Assembly: GCF_002242805.1 (NCBI RefSeq)
Contig: NZ_MCGQ01000029.1
Location: forward strand, 1-64,000
Direction of reading: 5' to 3'
Source: Streptomyces diastatochromogenes
GTDB lineage: Bacteria; Actinomycetota; Actinomycetes; Streptomycetales; Streptomycetaceae
DNA length: 64,000 nt
The notes below the pieces were generated by a model. It was given only the letters and a program-made list of their open reading frames with translations, did no database searches and was not told where the DNA came from. The position numbers and the translations under genes were made by a program. Numbering within the stretch: the first letter of the stretch is position 1; each line of letters begins with the position of its first letter. Positions 27,304 through 35,820 of the stretch are shown here, one piece after another.

Positions 27304-28080
27304 TCAGGCGCCGATGATGTTGACTCCGCCGTCGACGTGCACGATCTCCCCGGTGGTCGAGGGGAACCAGTCCGACAGCAGCGCCACACACGCCTTGGCC
27401 GCCGGGACGGGGTCGGCGGTGTTCCAGCCCAGCGGGGCCCGGTCGCCCCAGACGCCGGCCACCTCCTGGAATCCGGGGATGCCCTTGGCGGCCGGGGTGT
27501 CCAGCGGCCCGGCCGCCACCAGGTTGACGCGTACGCCCTGCGGTCCGACGTACCGCGCCAGGTAGCGGGAGCATGCTTCGAGTCCCGCCTTGGCGACGCC
27601 CATCCAGTCGTAGAGCGGCCAGGCCTGGGAGGCGTCGAAGTCCAGGCCGACGACCGAGCCGCCGCCCTTCATCAGCGGGAGGCAGGCCACGGTCAGGGAC
27701 TTCAGGGAGTAGGTCGAGGCGTGCATCGCCGCTCCCACGTCGTCCCAGGAGGTGTGGAGGAAGTTGCCGCCGAGTGCCGTCTGCGGAGCGGCGCCGATCG
27801 CGTGCACGACACCGTCGAGCGTGGGTACGTGTTCGCTGATCCGGTCCGGCAGTTCCGCCAGCTGCGTCGCGTTCGTCACGTCGAGTTCGATGACGGGCGG
27901 CGCGGCGTCCGGGCCGGAGGGCAGACGCCTGGCGATGCGTTCGGTCAGCCCGCGGCGGGGATAGGCGGTGAGGAGGACCTGCGCCCCTTGTTCCTGCGCG
28001 ATCTTCGCGACGTGGAATGCGATGGAGTCCTGGGTGAGCACCCCGGTGACCAGGATGTTCTTCCCCTCAAGGATTCCCAT
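27304..28080 (-). CDS. Enoyl-[acyl-carrier-protein] reductase, FabI/InhA type
   Basis: A 258-residue SDR-fold enoyl reductase starting MGILEGKNILVTGVLTQDSIA, closely like mycobacterial InhA. The catalytic Tyr157 and Lys164 lie in YDWMGVAKAG, and the C-terminus is VHVDGGVNIIGA. It reduces trans-2-enoyl-ACP with NADH. A full enoyl reductase beside KS/CLF means the chain is reduced to saturated units at least in part. It could also serve as a resistant copy if the product inhibits FabI; that is speculative. Confidence 0.9.
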   Translation of the reverse strand: MGILEGKNILVTGVLTQDSIAFHVAKIAQEQGAQVLLTAYPRRGLTERIARRLPSGPDAAPPVIELDVTNATQLAELPDRISEHVPTLDGVVHAIGAAPQTALGGNFLHTSWDDVGAAMHASTYSLKSLTVACLPLMKGGGSVVGLDFDASQAWPLYDWMGVAKAGLEACSRYLARYVGPQGVRVNLVAAGPLDTPAAKGIPGFQEVAGVWGDRAPLGWNTADPVPAAKACVALLSDWFPSTTGEIVHVDGGVNIIGA

Positions 28081-28095
28081 GAACGGCTTCCTCTC

Positions 28096-28803
28096 TCAGA
28101 GTCCCATGGCCAGGCCGCCGTCGACCGGGACGACGGCTCCGGTGACGTAACCGGCGTCAGCGCCGGCCAGGAAGCGCACGACCTTGGCGACCTCCTCGGG
28201 GGAGGCGGTGCGGCCGAGCGGGATGCGCTCCACGGCGGCCGCCTTGATCTGGTCGCTGAGTCCCGCGGTCATGTCGGTGTCGACGAACCCGGGCGCGACC
28301 ACGTTCGCGGTGATGTTCCGCCCGCCGAGTTCCCGGGCGAGCGAGCGGGCGAATCCGACCAGTCCCGCCTTCGAAGCGGCGTAATTCGACTGACCGCTCT
28401 GGCCGTTGAACGCGACCACCGAGGAGACGAAGACGAGCCTGCCGGAGCGGGCGCGGATCATGTTCTTGACCGCGCGCTTCGCGACCCGGTACGCGCCCGT
28501 CAGGTTGGCGTCGAGCACCGCGTCGAAGTCCTCTCCGCGCATCACCGCCAAGATCTTGTCCCGGGTGATCCCGGCGTTGGACACCAGGACCTCGACGGGT
28601 CCCTGCTCCGCCTCGACCTTGGCGAAGGCGCTGTCCACGTCCTCGGCGCTCGTCACGTCACACTTCACGCCGAACAGTCCGGCCGGCGCCTCGCCCGACC
28701 GATAGGTCACGGCCACGGCGTCGCCGGCGGCGGACAGCTCCCGGGCGATGGCCAGGCCTATCCCCCGGTTTCCGCCGGTCACCAATACCGATCTCGTCAT
28801 CAA
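28096..28803 (-). CDS. 3-oxoacyl-ACP reductase, FabG type
   Basis: A 235-residue SDR with cofactor loop TGGNRGIG (9-16), catalytic Ser127/128, Tyr141 and Lys145 (NYAASKAG) and C-terminal GYVTGAVVPVDGG. It reduces the beta-keto group after each KS step with NADPH. It lies 15 bases upstream of fabI, in the same operon as ACP 1 and KS pair 1. The second Met (one codon later) is an alternative start. Confidence 0.9.
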   Translation of the reverse strand: MMTRSVLVTGGNRGIGLAIARELSAAGDAVAVTYRSGEAPAGLFGVKCDVTSAEDVDSAFAKVEAEQGPVEVLVSNAGITRDKILAVMRGEDFDAVLDANLTGAYRVAKRAVKNMIRARSGRLVFVSSVVAFNGQSGQSNYAASKAGLVGFARSLARELGGRNITANVVAPGFVDTDMTAGLSDQIKAAAVERIPLGRTASPEEVAKVVRFLAGADAGYVTGAVVPVDGGLAMGL

Positions 28804-28825
28804 TGCCCCCGAATCACGATGGTTG

Positions 28826-29254
28826 TCATGCGGTCCGCAGCGGCGCGACCTCGCCCAGCGCCTCGACCAGCCGCGGGGGCAGCAGCGTGCTGCCCGATCC
28901 GTCAGTGGCCACCGCGACGTAGACGATGCAGCCGGTGGCGGTGATCGCGTCGTCGCGGGTGAAGGCGAAGTCCAGGGTGAAGCTCTTCTTGCCGATCCGT
29001 GCGGTGCTCATCCGCACCTTGGGCCGGTCGGTGAGGGTGATGGCCGCCTTCCAGTCGATCTCGACATGGGCGACGTGCACGTCGACGCCCAGCTCGGACC
29101 AGGTGTCGTACGGCAGGTCACGTGCGAGGAAGAAGCCGTCCACCGCCTCGTCGACGTGGGCCAGGTACCACATGTTGAACATGACGCCCTGGCGGTCGAT
29201 CTCGAAGAAGCGGGGCACGACTGAGTGCTCGAACACCGCACCGTCCTCGGTCAT
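28826..29254 (-). CDS. Small hotdog thioesterase (4-hydroxybenzoyl-CoA thioesterase-like)
   Basis: A 142-residue single-hotdog protein. The 4HBT motif FNMWYLAHVDEAVDGFF (about 25-41) contains the acidic residue used in catalysis, and the core strand reads KKSFTLDFAF. It could hydrolyse a carrier- or CoA-bound intermediate, proofread the carrier proteins, or act as a dehydratase as some hotdog partners do. Its position between the acyl-CoA dehydrogenase and fabG favours a role in chain processing. Confidence 0.8.
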   Translation of the reverse strand: MTEDGAVFEHSVVPRFFEIDRQGVMFNMWYLAHVDEAVDGFFLARDLPYDTWSELGVDVHVAHVEIDWKAAITLTDRPKVRMSTARIGKKSFTLDFAFTRDDAITATGCIVYVAVATDGSGSTLLPPRLVEALGEVAPLRTA

Positions 29255-29276
29255 GAGGTCTCTCCAATCCTTCGGT

Positions 29277-30464
29277 TCACCAGGAGAACGCGTTCTCGTC
29301 GCGGAGGTCGACGCCCAGCGCGGCCTTGCCGAGGTATTCCAGACACTCCTCCGGCTTGGCGGGCATCACCGCCCCGTACTGGAGTTCGCGCAGCAGCCGC
29401 TCGATCGGCTTGGCGCGGCTCACGGCCGCCGAACCGCACAGCGAGACAGCGGCCCGGGCCAGCTCCGGGCCGAGGTCGGCCACGGCGTACTTGGCGGCGT
29501 GGACCAGGGTGTTGGCCGTGGCGCCGCCGCGGCCGAGGTCGACGGCCTCACCGGCGCGTTCGACCAGGGCGCGGGCCGCGTGCAGGCGGGCGGCGTTCAG
29601 CCCGACGGTGCGCTGGACGACGGCCGATTCCGCCTTCTTGGGCGAGGCGGTCACATGGTCGACGACGGCCTGCTGCACGGCCTCGGCGATGCCCAGGTAG
29701 GCGCCGGTGTAGCCGGCGACCATCCAGTGCGGTTCGCGGATCACCTTGGGCAGCGACAGGCCCTCGATGCCGAGGAACAGCCGGAACCGGGGCACGGTGA
29801 CGGCGTCCAGGGTCATGTTGGCGGTGCTGGTCCCGTACATCGCCGTCAGGTTGTGGATCTCCCCGAACCGGACCCCGGGGTCGTCCTTGCTCACCAGGAA
29901 GTGGGAGATGCGTCCCGGGTCGTCGGAGTCCTCGGGCCGGGCGGGGACCGCGTAGTAGTCCGCGATGCCGGCCAGCGACACGAACGACTTCTCGCCCGTG
30001 ATCACGAACCCCTCGCCGTCGTCGGTCCGCCGGTAACGGGTCTGCAGTCCGCGCAGCTTCGCTCCGCCGGCGGGTTCGGACGCGGCGGACGCGAAGATCT
30101 TGCGGCCGTCCACCACCTCGTCGAAGAGCCAGGTGCGGAACTCCTCGGCCATCGGCGGCAAGGGCGTGTCCGCCGATTCGCACAGCGGTCCGATGACGGC
30201 GTTGTGCATGTTCAGCCCGAGCGCCGCCGCGCCGTTGTGGAAGCCGACGGCGGACAGCACCCGCCAGTAGTCGGCGAACCCGAGCCCGGCTCCGCCCGCC
30301 CGGCGCGGTACCAGCAGGGTCAGGAAACCCGCCTCGGCGAGGAGGTCGTAGGGCTCCCGGAGGTCGCCGGTGCGGGCGTCCACGCCGGCCGCCAGCGGCG
30401 CCAGCTTCCGTCCGACCTGGTGGGCGGCCTCAAGAATCTTGTCGAAGTCGTCGGGAAGCGTCAT
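29277..30464 (-). CDS. Acyl-CoA dehydrogenase family enzyme (possible prolyl-carrier-protein dehydrogenase)
   Basis: A 395-residue FAD-dependent acyl-CoA dehydrogenase-fold enzyme: N-terminal helices with LLAEAGFLTLLVPRRAGGAG, middle beta domain FVITGEKSFVSLAG, C-terminal helical bundle. It overlaps the stand-alone adenylation gene by ATGA (30461-30464). That pair, with a small carrier protein, is the arrangement used by RedM/RedW/RedO and PltF/PltE/PltL to make pyrrolyl-S-carrier protein from proline. Here it is inferred to oxidise a carrier-bound amino acid. A plain fatty acyl dehydrogenase is the alternative. Confidence 0.8.
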   Translation of the reverse strand: MTLPDDFDKILEAAHQVGRKLAPLAAGVDARTGDLREPYDLLAEAGFLTLLVPRRAGGAGLGFADYWRVLSAVGFHNGAAALGLNMHNAVIGPLCESADTPLPPMAEEFRTWLFDEVVDGRKIFASAASEPAGGAKLRGLQTRYRRTDDGEGFVITGEKSFVSLAGIADYYAVPARPEDSDDPGRISHFLVSKDDPGVRFGEIHNLTAMYGTSTANMTLDAVTVPRFRLFLGIEGLSLPKVIREPHWMVAGYTGAYLGIAEAVQQAVVDHVTASPKKAESAVVQRTVGLNAARLHAARALVERAGEAVDLGRGGATANTLVHAAKYAVADLGPELARAAVSLCGSAAVSRAKPIERLLRELQYGAVMPAKPEECLEYLGKAALGVDLRDENAFSW

Positions 30465-32035
30465 CGTGTCTCCTTCGGCGGCGAGGGCTCCGGCGGCCCC
30501 TCGGCCGCGAGCGTCAGACGGTCGGTCTTTCCGCGGGCGTTGAGCGGGAACGCGGAGAGCACGACGGCCCGGTCGGGGACCATGTACAGCGGGAGTTGGG
30601 TGCGCAGCAGCCCGAGGACGTCCCGTTCGGACACCGTGCCCTGCGTGTACGCCCAGACCTCGCCCTCGTGCGCGCCGGTCTTGGCGACGACGGCGGCGGC
30701 CCGGATCCCGGGAGAGTCGAGCAGCACGCTCTCGATCTCTCCGATGTCGATGCGGTAGCCGTGCCGTTTGATCTGGGAGTCCTTCCGGCCGAACAGCACG
30801 AACTCACCGCCGCTCGTGCGCCTGCCGAGGTCTCCGGTCGGATAGGCGCGGCGGACGACGCCGTCGGCGAAGCGGACCTGCCGGGTCGGGTCGTGCAGTG
30901 CCCCGTCCACCAGGTAGCCCAGGAAGACGGTCGCGCCCGCGACATGGATCTCGCCCCGGTCGGCCGTGGGCTCACCGGTCTCGTCGAAGACGTCCACGAC
31001 ATCGCCGGGAACGGCCGATCCGATCGTGGCCTCCTGCTCCGCCGTCCACTTCGGCGGGACCCGCAGGAAGGTGCAGACGTTCGTCTCCGTCGGCCCGTAG
31101 AAGTTGTGGACGGGCCGGTCGCCAGCGAGGCGCAGAAGCGTCTCCAGGGGGCGCGGCGGGAAGGGCTCGCCCGCGTACACCAGCGTCCGCAGGCCGGACG
31201 GGAAGGCGTCGGCGATGCCACCCCGTTCGAGCATGTTGACGTAGAGGGACGGCACCGCGTACAGGACGCTGATCCGGTGTTCGGTGAGCCAGTTGACGAC
31301 ATCGGCGGGGAACGCCTTCAGCCGTTCCGGCATCAGTACGGTGCACGCGCCGGCCGCGGCGGCGGAGAACAGGTCGTACGTGCTCAGGTCGAAGGTCAGG
31401 GCGGCCTGCGACCCGATGCGGTCGGTGGGACCGAGGCCCGTTTCAACGGCGGCCCAGACGGCGAAGTGCGCGACGTTGGCGTGCGACAGCAGCACGCCCT
31501 TCGGCACACCCGTGCTGCCCGAGGTGAACAGCACATAGCCGCCGTCGCGCGCGGGCTCGGGAAGCGGCTCCACCGGCGCCTGCTCCTGCGTGCGCAGCAG
31601 GCCGATGCCGCCGTCGAGGTCGTGGACCTCGGGAACCTCGTCGCCGCCCACCGCCTTGCGGGCGATGTTCTCGGACGAGGCGACGGTCAGCAGCCGGGTC
31701 AGACCGCCCTGGCGCAGCATGCGGCCGGTGCGGACGACCGGGTTGCGGACGTCCAGGGGGGCCACGACGGCCTTGGCGCGCAGTCCCGCGTGGATCGCGA
31801 TGACGGCCTCGGCCGACTTGGGGATGAAGACCCCGATCCGGTCGCCGGGCCGCACTCCCTGTCCGGCGAGCCGTGCGGCGAGGCGGCCGACGGCGTCGTC
31901 GAGTTCGGCGTACGTCCAGACGCGGTCGCCGTCCACGAGGGCCGGCCGGTCCGGGTACGTCCGGGCGGCGCGGGCGAGCAGCCCGTCCAGCCGTTCCTCC
32001 GTGTGCCGTGTCGTGGGCTCGGGTGTCGCGGTCAT
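30461..32035 (-). CDS. Stand-alone amino acid adenylation enzyme, proline-like pocket
   Basis: A 524-residue ANL adenylation domain without carrier or condensation domain. Core motifs: LFTSGSTGVPKGVLLSH (A3), FDLSTYDLF (A4), NFYGPTETNVC (A5), GDLGRR and GRKDSQIKRHGYRIDIGEIE (A7-A8), and the terminal lysine near NARGKTDR (A10). Reading the ten specificity positions by alignment to GrsA gives roughly D-L-Y-Y-V-A-F-V-C-K. As I recall, the L-prolyl ligases PltF and RedM give DLLYLALVCK, so proline or a close relative is the best guess. It would load one of the cluster's small carrier proteins. Confidence 0.85.
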   Translation of the reverse strand: MTATPEPTTRHTEERLDGLLARAARTYPDRPALVDGDRVWTYAELDDAVGRLAARLAGQGVRPGDRIGVFIPKSAEAVIAIHAGLRAKAVVAPLDVRNPVVRTGRMLRQGGLTRLLTVASSENIARKAVGGDEVPEVHDLDGGIGLLRTQEQAPVEPLPEPARDGGYVLFTSGSTGVPKGVLLSHANVAHFAVWAAVETGLGPTDRIGSQAALTFDLSTYDLFSAAAAGACTVLMPERLKAFPADVVNWLTEHRISVLYAVPSLYVNMLERGGIADAFPSGLRTLVYAGEPFPPRPLETLLRLAGDRPVHNFYGPTETNVCTFLRVPPKWTAEQEATIGSAVPGDVVDVFDETGEPTADRGEIHVAGATVFLGYLVDGALHDPTRQVRFADGVVRRAYPTGDLGRRTSGGEFVLFGRKDSQIKRHGYRIDIGEIESVLLDSPGIRAAAVVAKTGAHEGEVWAYTQGTVSERDVLGLLRTQLPLYMVPDRAVVLSAFPLNARGKTDRLTLAAEGPPEPSPPKETR

Positions 32036-32829
32036 GAGGGCTCCCTCAGCAGCAGCCGCAGCTCACGCTCGCCCAGCGCGGAACCCACGTTCACGGCGAC
32101 CGCCCCCGCCGCGGCCGCCGCACGCTCCGCGCGCACGGTGAGGTAGAGCTGGACGAGACCGGCCAGGCTCCCGAAGTCCGACAGGTGTGCGTCGGCGTCG
32201 GGGGTCACGGCGGCCCGGGCCGTCCCGGGTGTGGGGTCGGCTCTGCGGATCAGGAAGGCGACGGCGGCGTCGACCCGCGCCGCGCCGGCCTGCGGCCCGC
32301 CGTCCTGCAGTTGTGCGTGGGCGTCGAGCGGCCGGGTCTCGGTCGCCAGGTCGACGCCGAGCAGCAGCACCTGGTCCATGCCGTCGTCGAGGATGGTGTC
32401 GACGAGGTCGAGGGCTTCGCCGCGCAGGTCGCCGCGGAGGGCGACGCAGGTGGTCGGTCCGGTGATGGCGTAGTCGCGGGCCACCACGCCGAGGATCGTC
32501 GTCGGCACCGATTGGTAGAACAGCAGCGGGTTGGCCACCCGCCCGGACGTCAGCAGCTTGCTGCCGAGATCGGCGGTGACGGTGTCGCCGTAGAGGGTCG
32601 CCAGCACCAGGCCGGTGCGCGCGCCCTCGTCGCCGAAGGCCTCGCCGCCCGTGACACCGGCCAGGCAGCGGTCGATGACGGACTTGATCAGCGGGCTGAA
32701 GGCCGACTCCACGAAGCCGGGCACCCGGCCCGGTTCGACGGGCTCGACCGTGAGGGCGCCGGCCGTGACGCCGGACGGCACGACGAGCGCCTCGGAGACC
32801 AGGAGTCGTTCGGTACGCGTGTCGATCAT
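32032..32829 (-). CDS. Truncated ketosynthase-like (CLF-like) subunit (pair 2)
   Basis: A 265-residue protein that matches only part of the thiolase/KS fold and has no active-site Cys at the aligned position (Gly133 in LRGDLRGEAL). A nearby Cys128 lies five residues earlier and is not in the nucleophile turn. Much shorter than the partner (401 residues). It overlaps the KS stop upstream and the adenylation start downstream by ATGA, so it is expressed with both. It is read as a minimal chain-length factor or docking subunit of KS pair 2. Family membership rests on position and weak similarity. Confidence 0.68.
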   Translation of the reverse strand: MIDTRTERLLVSEALVVPSGVTAGALTVEPVEPGRVPGFVESAFSPLIKSVIDRCLAGVTGGEAFGDEGARTGLVLATLYGDTVTADLGSKLLTSGRVANPLLFYQSVPTTILGVVARDYAITGPTTCVALRGDLRGEALDLVDTILDDGMDQVLLLGVDLATETRPLDAHAQLQDGGPQAGAARVDAAVAFLIRRADPTPGTARAAVTPDADAHLSDFGSLAGLVQLYLTVRAERAAAAAGAVAVNVGSALGERELRLLLREPS

Positions 32830-34031
32830 GCTCGCTCCAGGAGCAGCGCCGTGTTGGCCCCGCCGAAGGCGGAGTTGGTCGAGATCGCGCGCCGCAGACT
32901 CTGCCGACGGGGGCCGTCGGTCACGTAGTCCAGGTCGAGCGCGGGATCGGGCGTGGTGAAGTTGGCTGTCGGCGGCACGATTCCGTGGGTGAGGGCCAGC
33001 AGGGTGATCACGGCCTCCACGGCTCCGGCGCCCTCCAGGGTGTGTCCCGTCGTGCTCTTGGTCGAACTGACGGGCAGGTGCGCGGCCCGGTCCCCGAACA
33101 CCCGGCGCAGCGCGGCGGTTTCGGAGGTGTCGTTGGATGCGGTGCCCGTGCCGTGCACATTGACGTAGTCCACGGCGTCGGGGCCGAGCCCCGCGACGCG
33201 GAGCGCGGACTCCATCGCCGTCGCGGTACCGCGGCCTTCGGGGTGCGGCCGGCTGGCGTGGTAGGCGTCGGAGGAGATGCCCCAGCCCGCGATCCGGGCG
33301 AGCACGTTCGCGCCCCGCGCGGCCGCACTGGCCTCGGACTCCAGCATCAGGCACGCCACTCCGTCGCCGAGCAGCAGCCCGGTGCGGTCCTTGGAGAAGG
33401 GGCGGACGTGGCCGTCCTTGGCGAAGGCGCGGGCCGAGTCGAACTTGGCGAACAGCTCCCGCTCGACCAGGTAGGACCCGCCGGCGAGCAGCGCGTCGGC
33501 CCGTCCCCGGCTGATGAGGCGGCTGGCGTGGATGATGCTGTCGGCGGAGGCCACACAGGCGTTGAGGAAGGTCATGCGCAGTGGCCCCACGCCGAGCGCG
33601 TCCCCCACACCGTGGGAGAGCTGGCCGGGCACGCTGTCCTTCAGGAACGCCGTGTCGGGCGTGTCCGCACCGTCGGCCAGCGAGCCCCAGTACCGGGTGA
33701 TCGGCCGGTAGTCGCCCTGGCTGCCGACGAGCACGCCGGAGATCTTCGACTCGGCGATGCCCGCCATGTCGATCGCGGCCCGGGAGCAGGCCACCAGGGC
33801 GTCGTGCTGACGCGGCGGCGGATCGCCCGCGAAGCTCACCTCGGGGATCTCCGGGCCGCTGCCGTCGTATACGGCCGCCGACTTGCACCGGAACGGCGAA
33901 ATATCGAACCGGTCCACTTCGCGGAATGCCGGACGGCCCGAGAACACCCCGTCGAGCAGTGCCTTCTCGCCGAAACCGAAAGCGGTGAAGACGCCGAAAC
34001 CCGTGACGACGACGCGCTGGGATTCCGTCAT
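32826..34031 (-). CDS. Beta-ketoacyl synthase (pair 2)
   Basis: A 401-residue condensing enzyme with Cys159 (NACVASADS), His293 (HGTGTASND), His330 (TGHTLEGAG) and C-terminal FGGANTALLLERA, all catalytic residues present. It differs from KS 1 in having a VAS rather than a SAG turn after Cys, which suggests another acyl or aminoacyl substrate. It lies directly after two carrier protein genes and before the adenylation enzyme. Inferred task: first extension of the amino-acid-derived starter. Start 34031 overlaps the ACP stop by ATGA. Confidence 0.9.
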   Translation of the reverse strand: MTESQRVVVTGFGVFTAFGFGEKALLDGVFSGRPAFREVDRFDISPFRCKSAAVYDGSGPEIPEVSFAGDPPPRQHDALVACSRAAIDMAGIAESKISGVLVGSQGDYRPITRYWGSLADGADTPDTAFLKDSVPGQLSHGVGDALGVGPLRMTFLNACVASADSIIHASRLISRGRADALLAGGSYLVERELFAKFDSARAFAKDGHVRPFSKDRTGLLLGDGVACLMLESEASAAARGANVLARIAGWGISSDAYHASRPHPEGRGTATAMESALRVAGLGPDAVDYVNVHGTGTASNDTSETAALRRVFGDRAAHLPVSSTKSTTGHTLEGAGAVEAVITLLALTHGIVPPTANFTTPDPALDLDYVTDGPRRQSLRRAISTNSAFGGANTALLLERA

Positions 34032-34288
34032 CGGCCGTCTCCTGACGCCGCGGTGACTCCTTCGGTCAGCGCGTTGACATATTCGGCGATCCGGTTGATG
34101 CTGGAGAAATCCTCGGCCCGGACTTCCCTGAGGTCGAGTTCGACGCCGAAGTCGGTGCGCAGGCTGTGGTCCAGCCAGGCGAGCGAGAAGGAGTCGACCA
34201 GGATTTCCGAGTCGTCCTCGATGTCCTCCACGCCGGCCAGCGTCTTGCCGTCGACGAGGATCCTCCGGATGTCGTTGGATGTGATCAC
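34028..34288 (-). CDS. Acyl/peptidyl carrier protein 2
   Basis: An 86-residue carrier protein with Ser33 in ILVDSFSLAWLDHSL as the phosphopantetheine site. The usual Leu after Ser is Phe, an atypical recognition helix. Overlaps carrier protein 3 upstream and KS 2 downstream by ATGA. Candidate for the aminoacyl-loaded carrier of the adenylation enzyme. Confidence 0.85.
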   Translation of the reverse strand: MITSNDIRRILVDGKTLAGVEDIEDDSEILVDSFSLAWLDHSLRTDFGVELDLREVRAEDFSSINRIAEYVNALTEGVTAASGDGR

Positions 34289-34602
34289 CGGGAACCACTG
34301 TTCTCCGCGCTCGCGCCGGCGGCCACTGCCGAACGCTGCCTGACGACCTCGTCGATGAACTCCCCGAGCGTTCCGTTGATCAGCAGCTCCAACGCCTCGT
34401 CGGAGAACTCGATGTCGTACTCCCGTTCGAGGTGGACCGTCACCTCGAGAATGCCGATCGACTCGAGTCCGAGACCCTCCGGGCCGATCGAGGTGTTCAG
34501 GTCGACGTCGTCGTCCAGTTCCAGGCCGACGGTGTCTTCCATGATGTGGGTCACGAGTGCGAGTATTTCTTGCCTCTCCGCTTCCTGGCTTTCTATGGGC
34601 AT
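34285..34602 (-). CDS. Acyl carrier protein 3
   Basis: A 105-residue carrier protein with Ser48 in GPEGLGLESIGILEV, preceded by a DDVDLNTS loop. This GLxS type is found in stand-alone carrier proteins of amino-acid and polyene pathways. AGGAGGGG precedes ATG 34602. First gene of the overlapping block 34602-30461; a 76-base gap of tandem repeats separates it from the PLP gene upstream. Confidence 0.86.
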   Translation of the reverse strand: MPIESQEAERQEILALVTHIMEDTVGLELDDDVDLNTSIGPEGLGLESIGILEVTVHLEREYDIEFSDEALELLINGTLGEFIDEVVRQRSAVAAGASAENSGSR

Positions 34603-34633
34603 CTCTGCCCCTCCTTCGCTTCGATGAGACGGG

Positions 34634-34677
34634 TGTGAAAAAGGCGGATGTGAAAACCGCGGTGTGAAAACCGCTGG
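34634..34677 (-). repeat. Three tandem 14-15-bp repeats in an intergenic gap
   Basis: Three consecutive copies of TGTGAAAA followed by a CG-rich half (plus strand: TGTGAAAAAGGCGGA, TGTGAAAACCGCGG, TGTGAAAACCGCTGG) fill almost the whole gap between the PLP enzyme gene and carrier protein 3. Confidence 0.8.
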
Positions 34678-34678
34678 G

Positions 34679-35803
34679 TCAGCGCAGGACGTCGCGCAGC
34701 GCGTCGGCGAACGTCTCCACGTCGGCCAGGGAGTTGTAGTAATGCGGGGAGACGCGCACGGCGAATTCGACGCCCGCGGTGCGCATGTACAGGGGTGTGT
34801 GACTGCCCTGTGCGATCCACACGTTGACCCCGCGCGCTCGCAGCTCGGCCCGGATCCGCTCGGGCGACACCCGGTCGTGGGTGAACGTGACGATGGCGGC
34901 ATGCCGGGAGCCGGGGTCCACCAGCCGCGTCCCGGGCAGCTCCTCGATCGCCGCACGTACGGCGTCGCGCAGCGGGCCGGGGCCGCCGTCGGTGCGGGCG
35001 AGATGGTGACGGACCGCCGCGTCGAGGCCCATGACGCCCGCGCTGCCGCGCTCGGCGTACTCGAACCGGCGGGCGCTGCTGGTGTTCACCTCGTAGTCGT
35101 CGTCCGCGACCATGTCGGCGATGTGCAGGTCGTGGAAGGGCAGCGAGACCTGGGCGCGCAACCGGGGCCCGATCGCGGCGAATCCGGTGCCGCGCGGCCC
35201 GCGCAGGAACTTGCGTCCCGCGCCGGTGAGCAGGTCGCAGCCGATGGACGCGACGGAGACCGGCAGCTGCCCCACCGACTGGCAGGCGTCGATGCCGTAG
35301 AAGCACCGCCAGGGCGCGAGGATCTTCCCGATCTCCTCGACCGGTGTGACGATCCCGCACCCGGACGGCACATGAGGTACGGCGACGAAGGCGACGTCGT
35401 CACCGATGTGCGCGCTCATCCACTCCAGGTCCAGGTCGCCGTCGGCCACCAGCGGTACGACCTCGATGGTGAGGCCGAAGCGGCGGCGCAGCTCGGTCCA
35501 CAGGATGAGGTTGCCGGCGTACTCGTACGGCGTCACCCAGACCCGGTCACCGGAGGTGAACGGGAGGTGGGACACCACCGACGACCAGGCGCGGGTGGCG
35601 CTGTCGAAGAGGGCGATGTCGTCGGCGGGGGCGTCCAGTGCGCGCCCGAGCGTCTCGTACACCCCGTGTTCGAGGGTGTCCGCGTGGCGCTGCTCGGCCT
35701 CGTAGGCGCCACCCCGCGCCTCTTCGGCCAGATAGCCGGTCATGGCCTGGGTCACGGCCTCGGGCATGAGCCCCGCGCCCGCGTTGTTGAAGTGGATGGG
35801 CAT
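34679..35803 (-). CDS. Class V aminotransferase-fold PLP enzyme
   Basis: A 374-residue fold-type I PLP enzyme of the cysteine desulfurase/isopenicillin-N-epimerase group. The PLP lysine is Lys198 (GAGRKFLRGPRGTGF), Asp172 (GIDACQS) contacts the pyridine nitrogen, and the substrate Arg is probably in VRVSPHYYN. Such enzymes in pathways act as lyases, epimerases, decarboxylases or C-S lyases, not only as transaminases. Here it would act on an amino acid or aminoacyl intermediate of the cluster. It starts MPIHFNNAGAG. Confidence 0.88.
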   Translation of the reverse strand: MPIHFNNAGAGLMPEAVTQAMTGYLAEEARGGAYEAEQRHADTLEHGVYETLGRALDAPADDIALFDSATRAWSSVVSHLPFTSGDRVWVTPYEYAGNLILWTELRRRFGLTIEVVPLVADGDLDLEWMSAHIGDDVAFVAVPHVPSGCGIVTPVEEIGKILAPWRCFYGIDACQSVGQLPVSVASIGCDLLTGAGRKFLRGPRGTGFAAIGPRLRAQVSLPFHDLHIADMVADDDYEVNTSSARRFEYAERGSAGVMGLDAAVRHHLARTDGGPGPLRDAVRAAIEELPGTRLVDPGSRHAAIVTFTHDRVSPERIRAELRARGVNVWIAQGSHTPLYMRTAGVEFAVRVSPHYYNSLADVETFADALRDVLR

Positions 35804-35820
35804 GCGCCAACTCCGTTGGG

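Noticed and set aside
27304-28803. FabG and FabI as the housekeeping fatty acid synthase locus
   Set aside because: The primary Streptomyces fab locus contains FabD, FabH, ACP and FabF, whereas here they sit with an adenylation enzyme, CLF-like proteins and tailoring enzymes.
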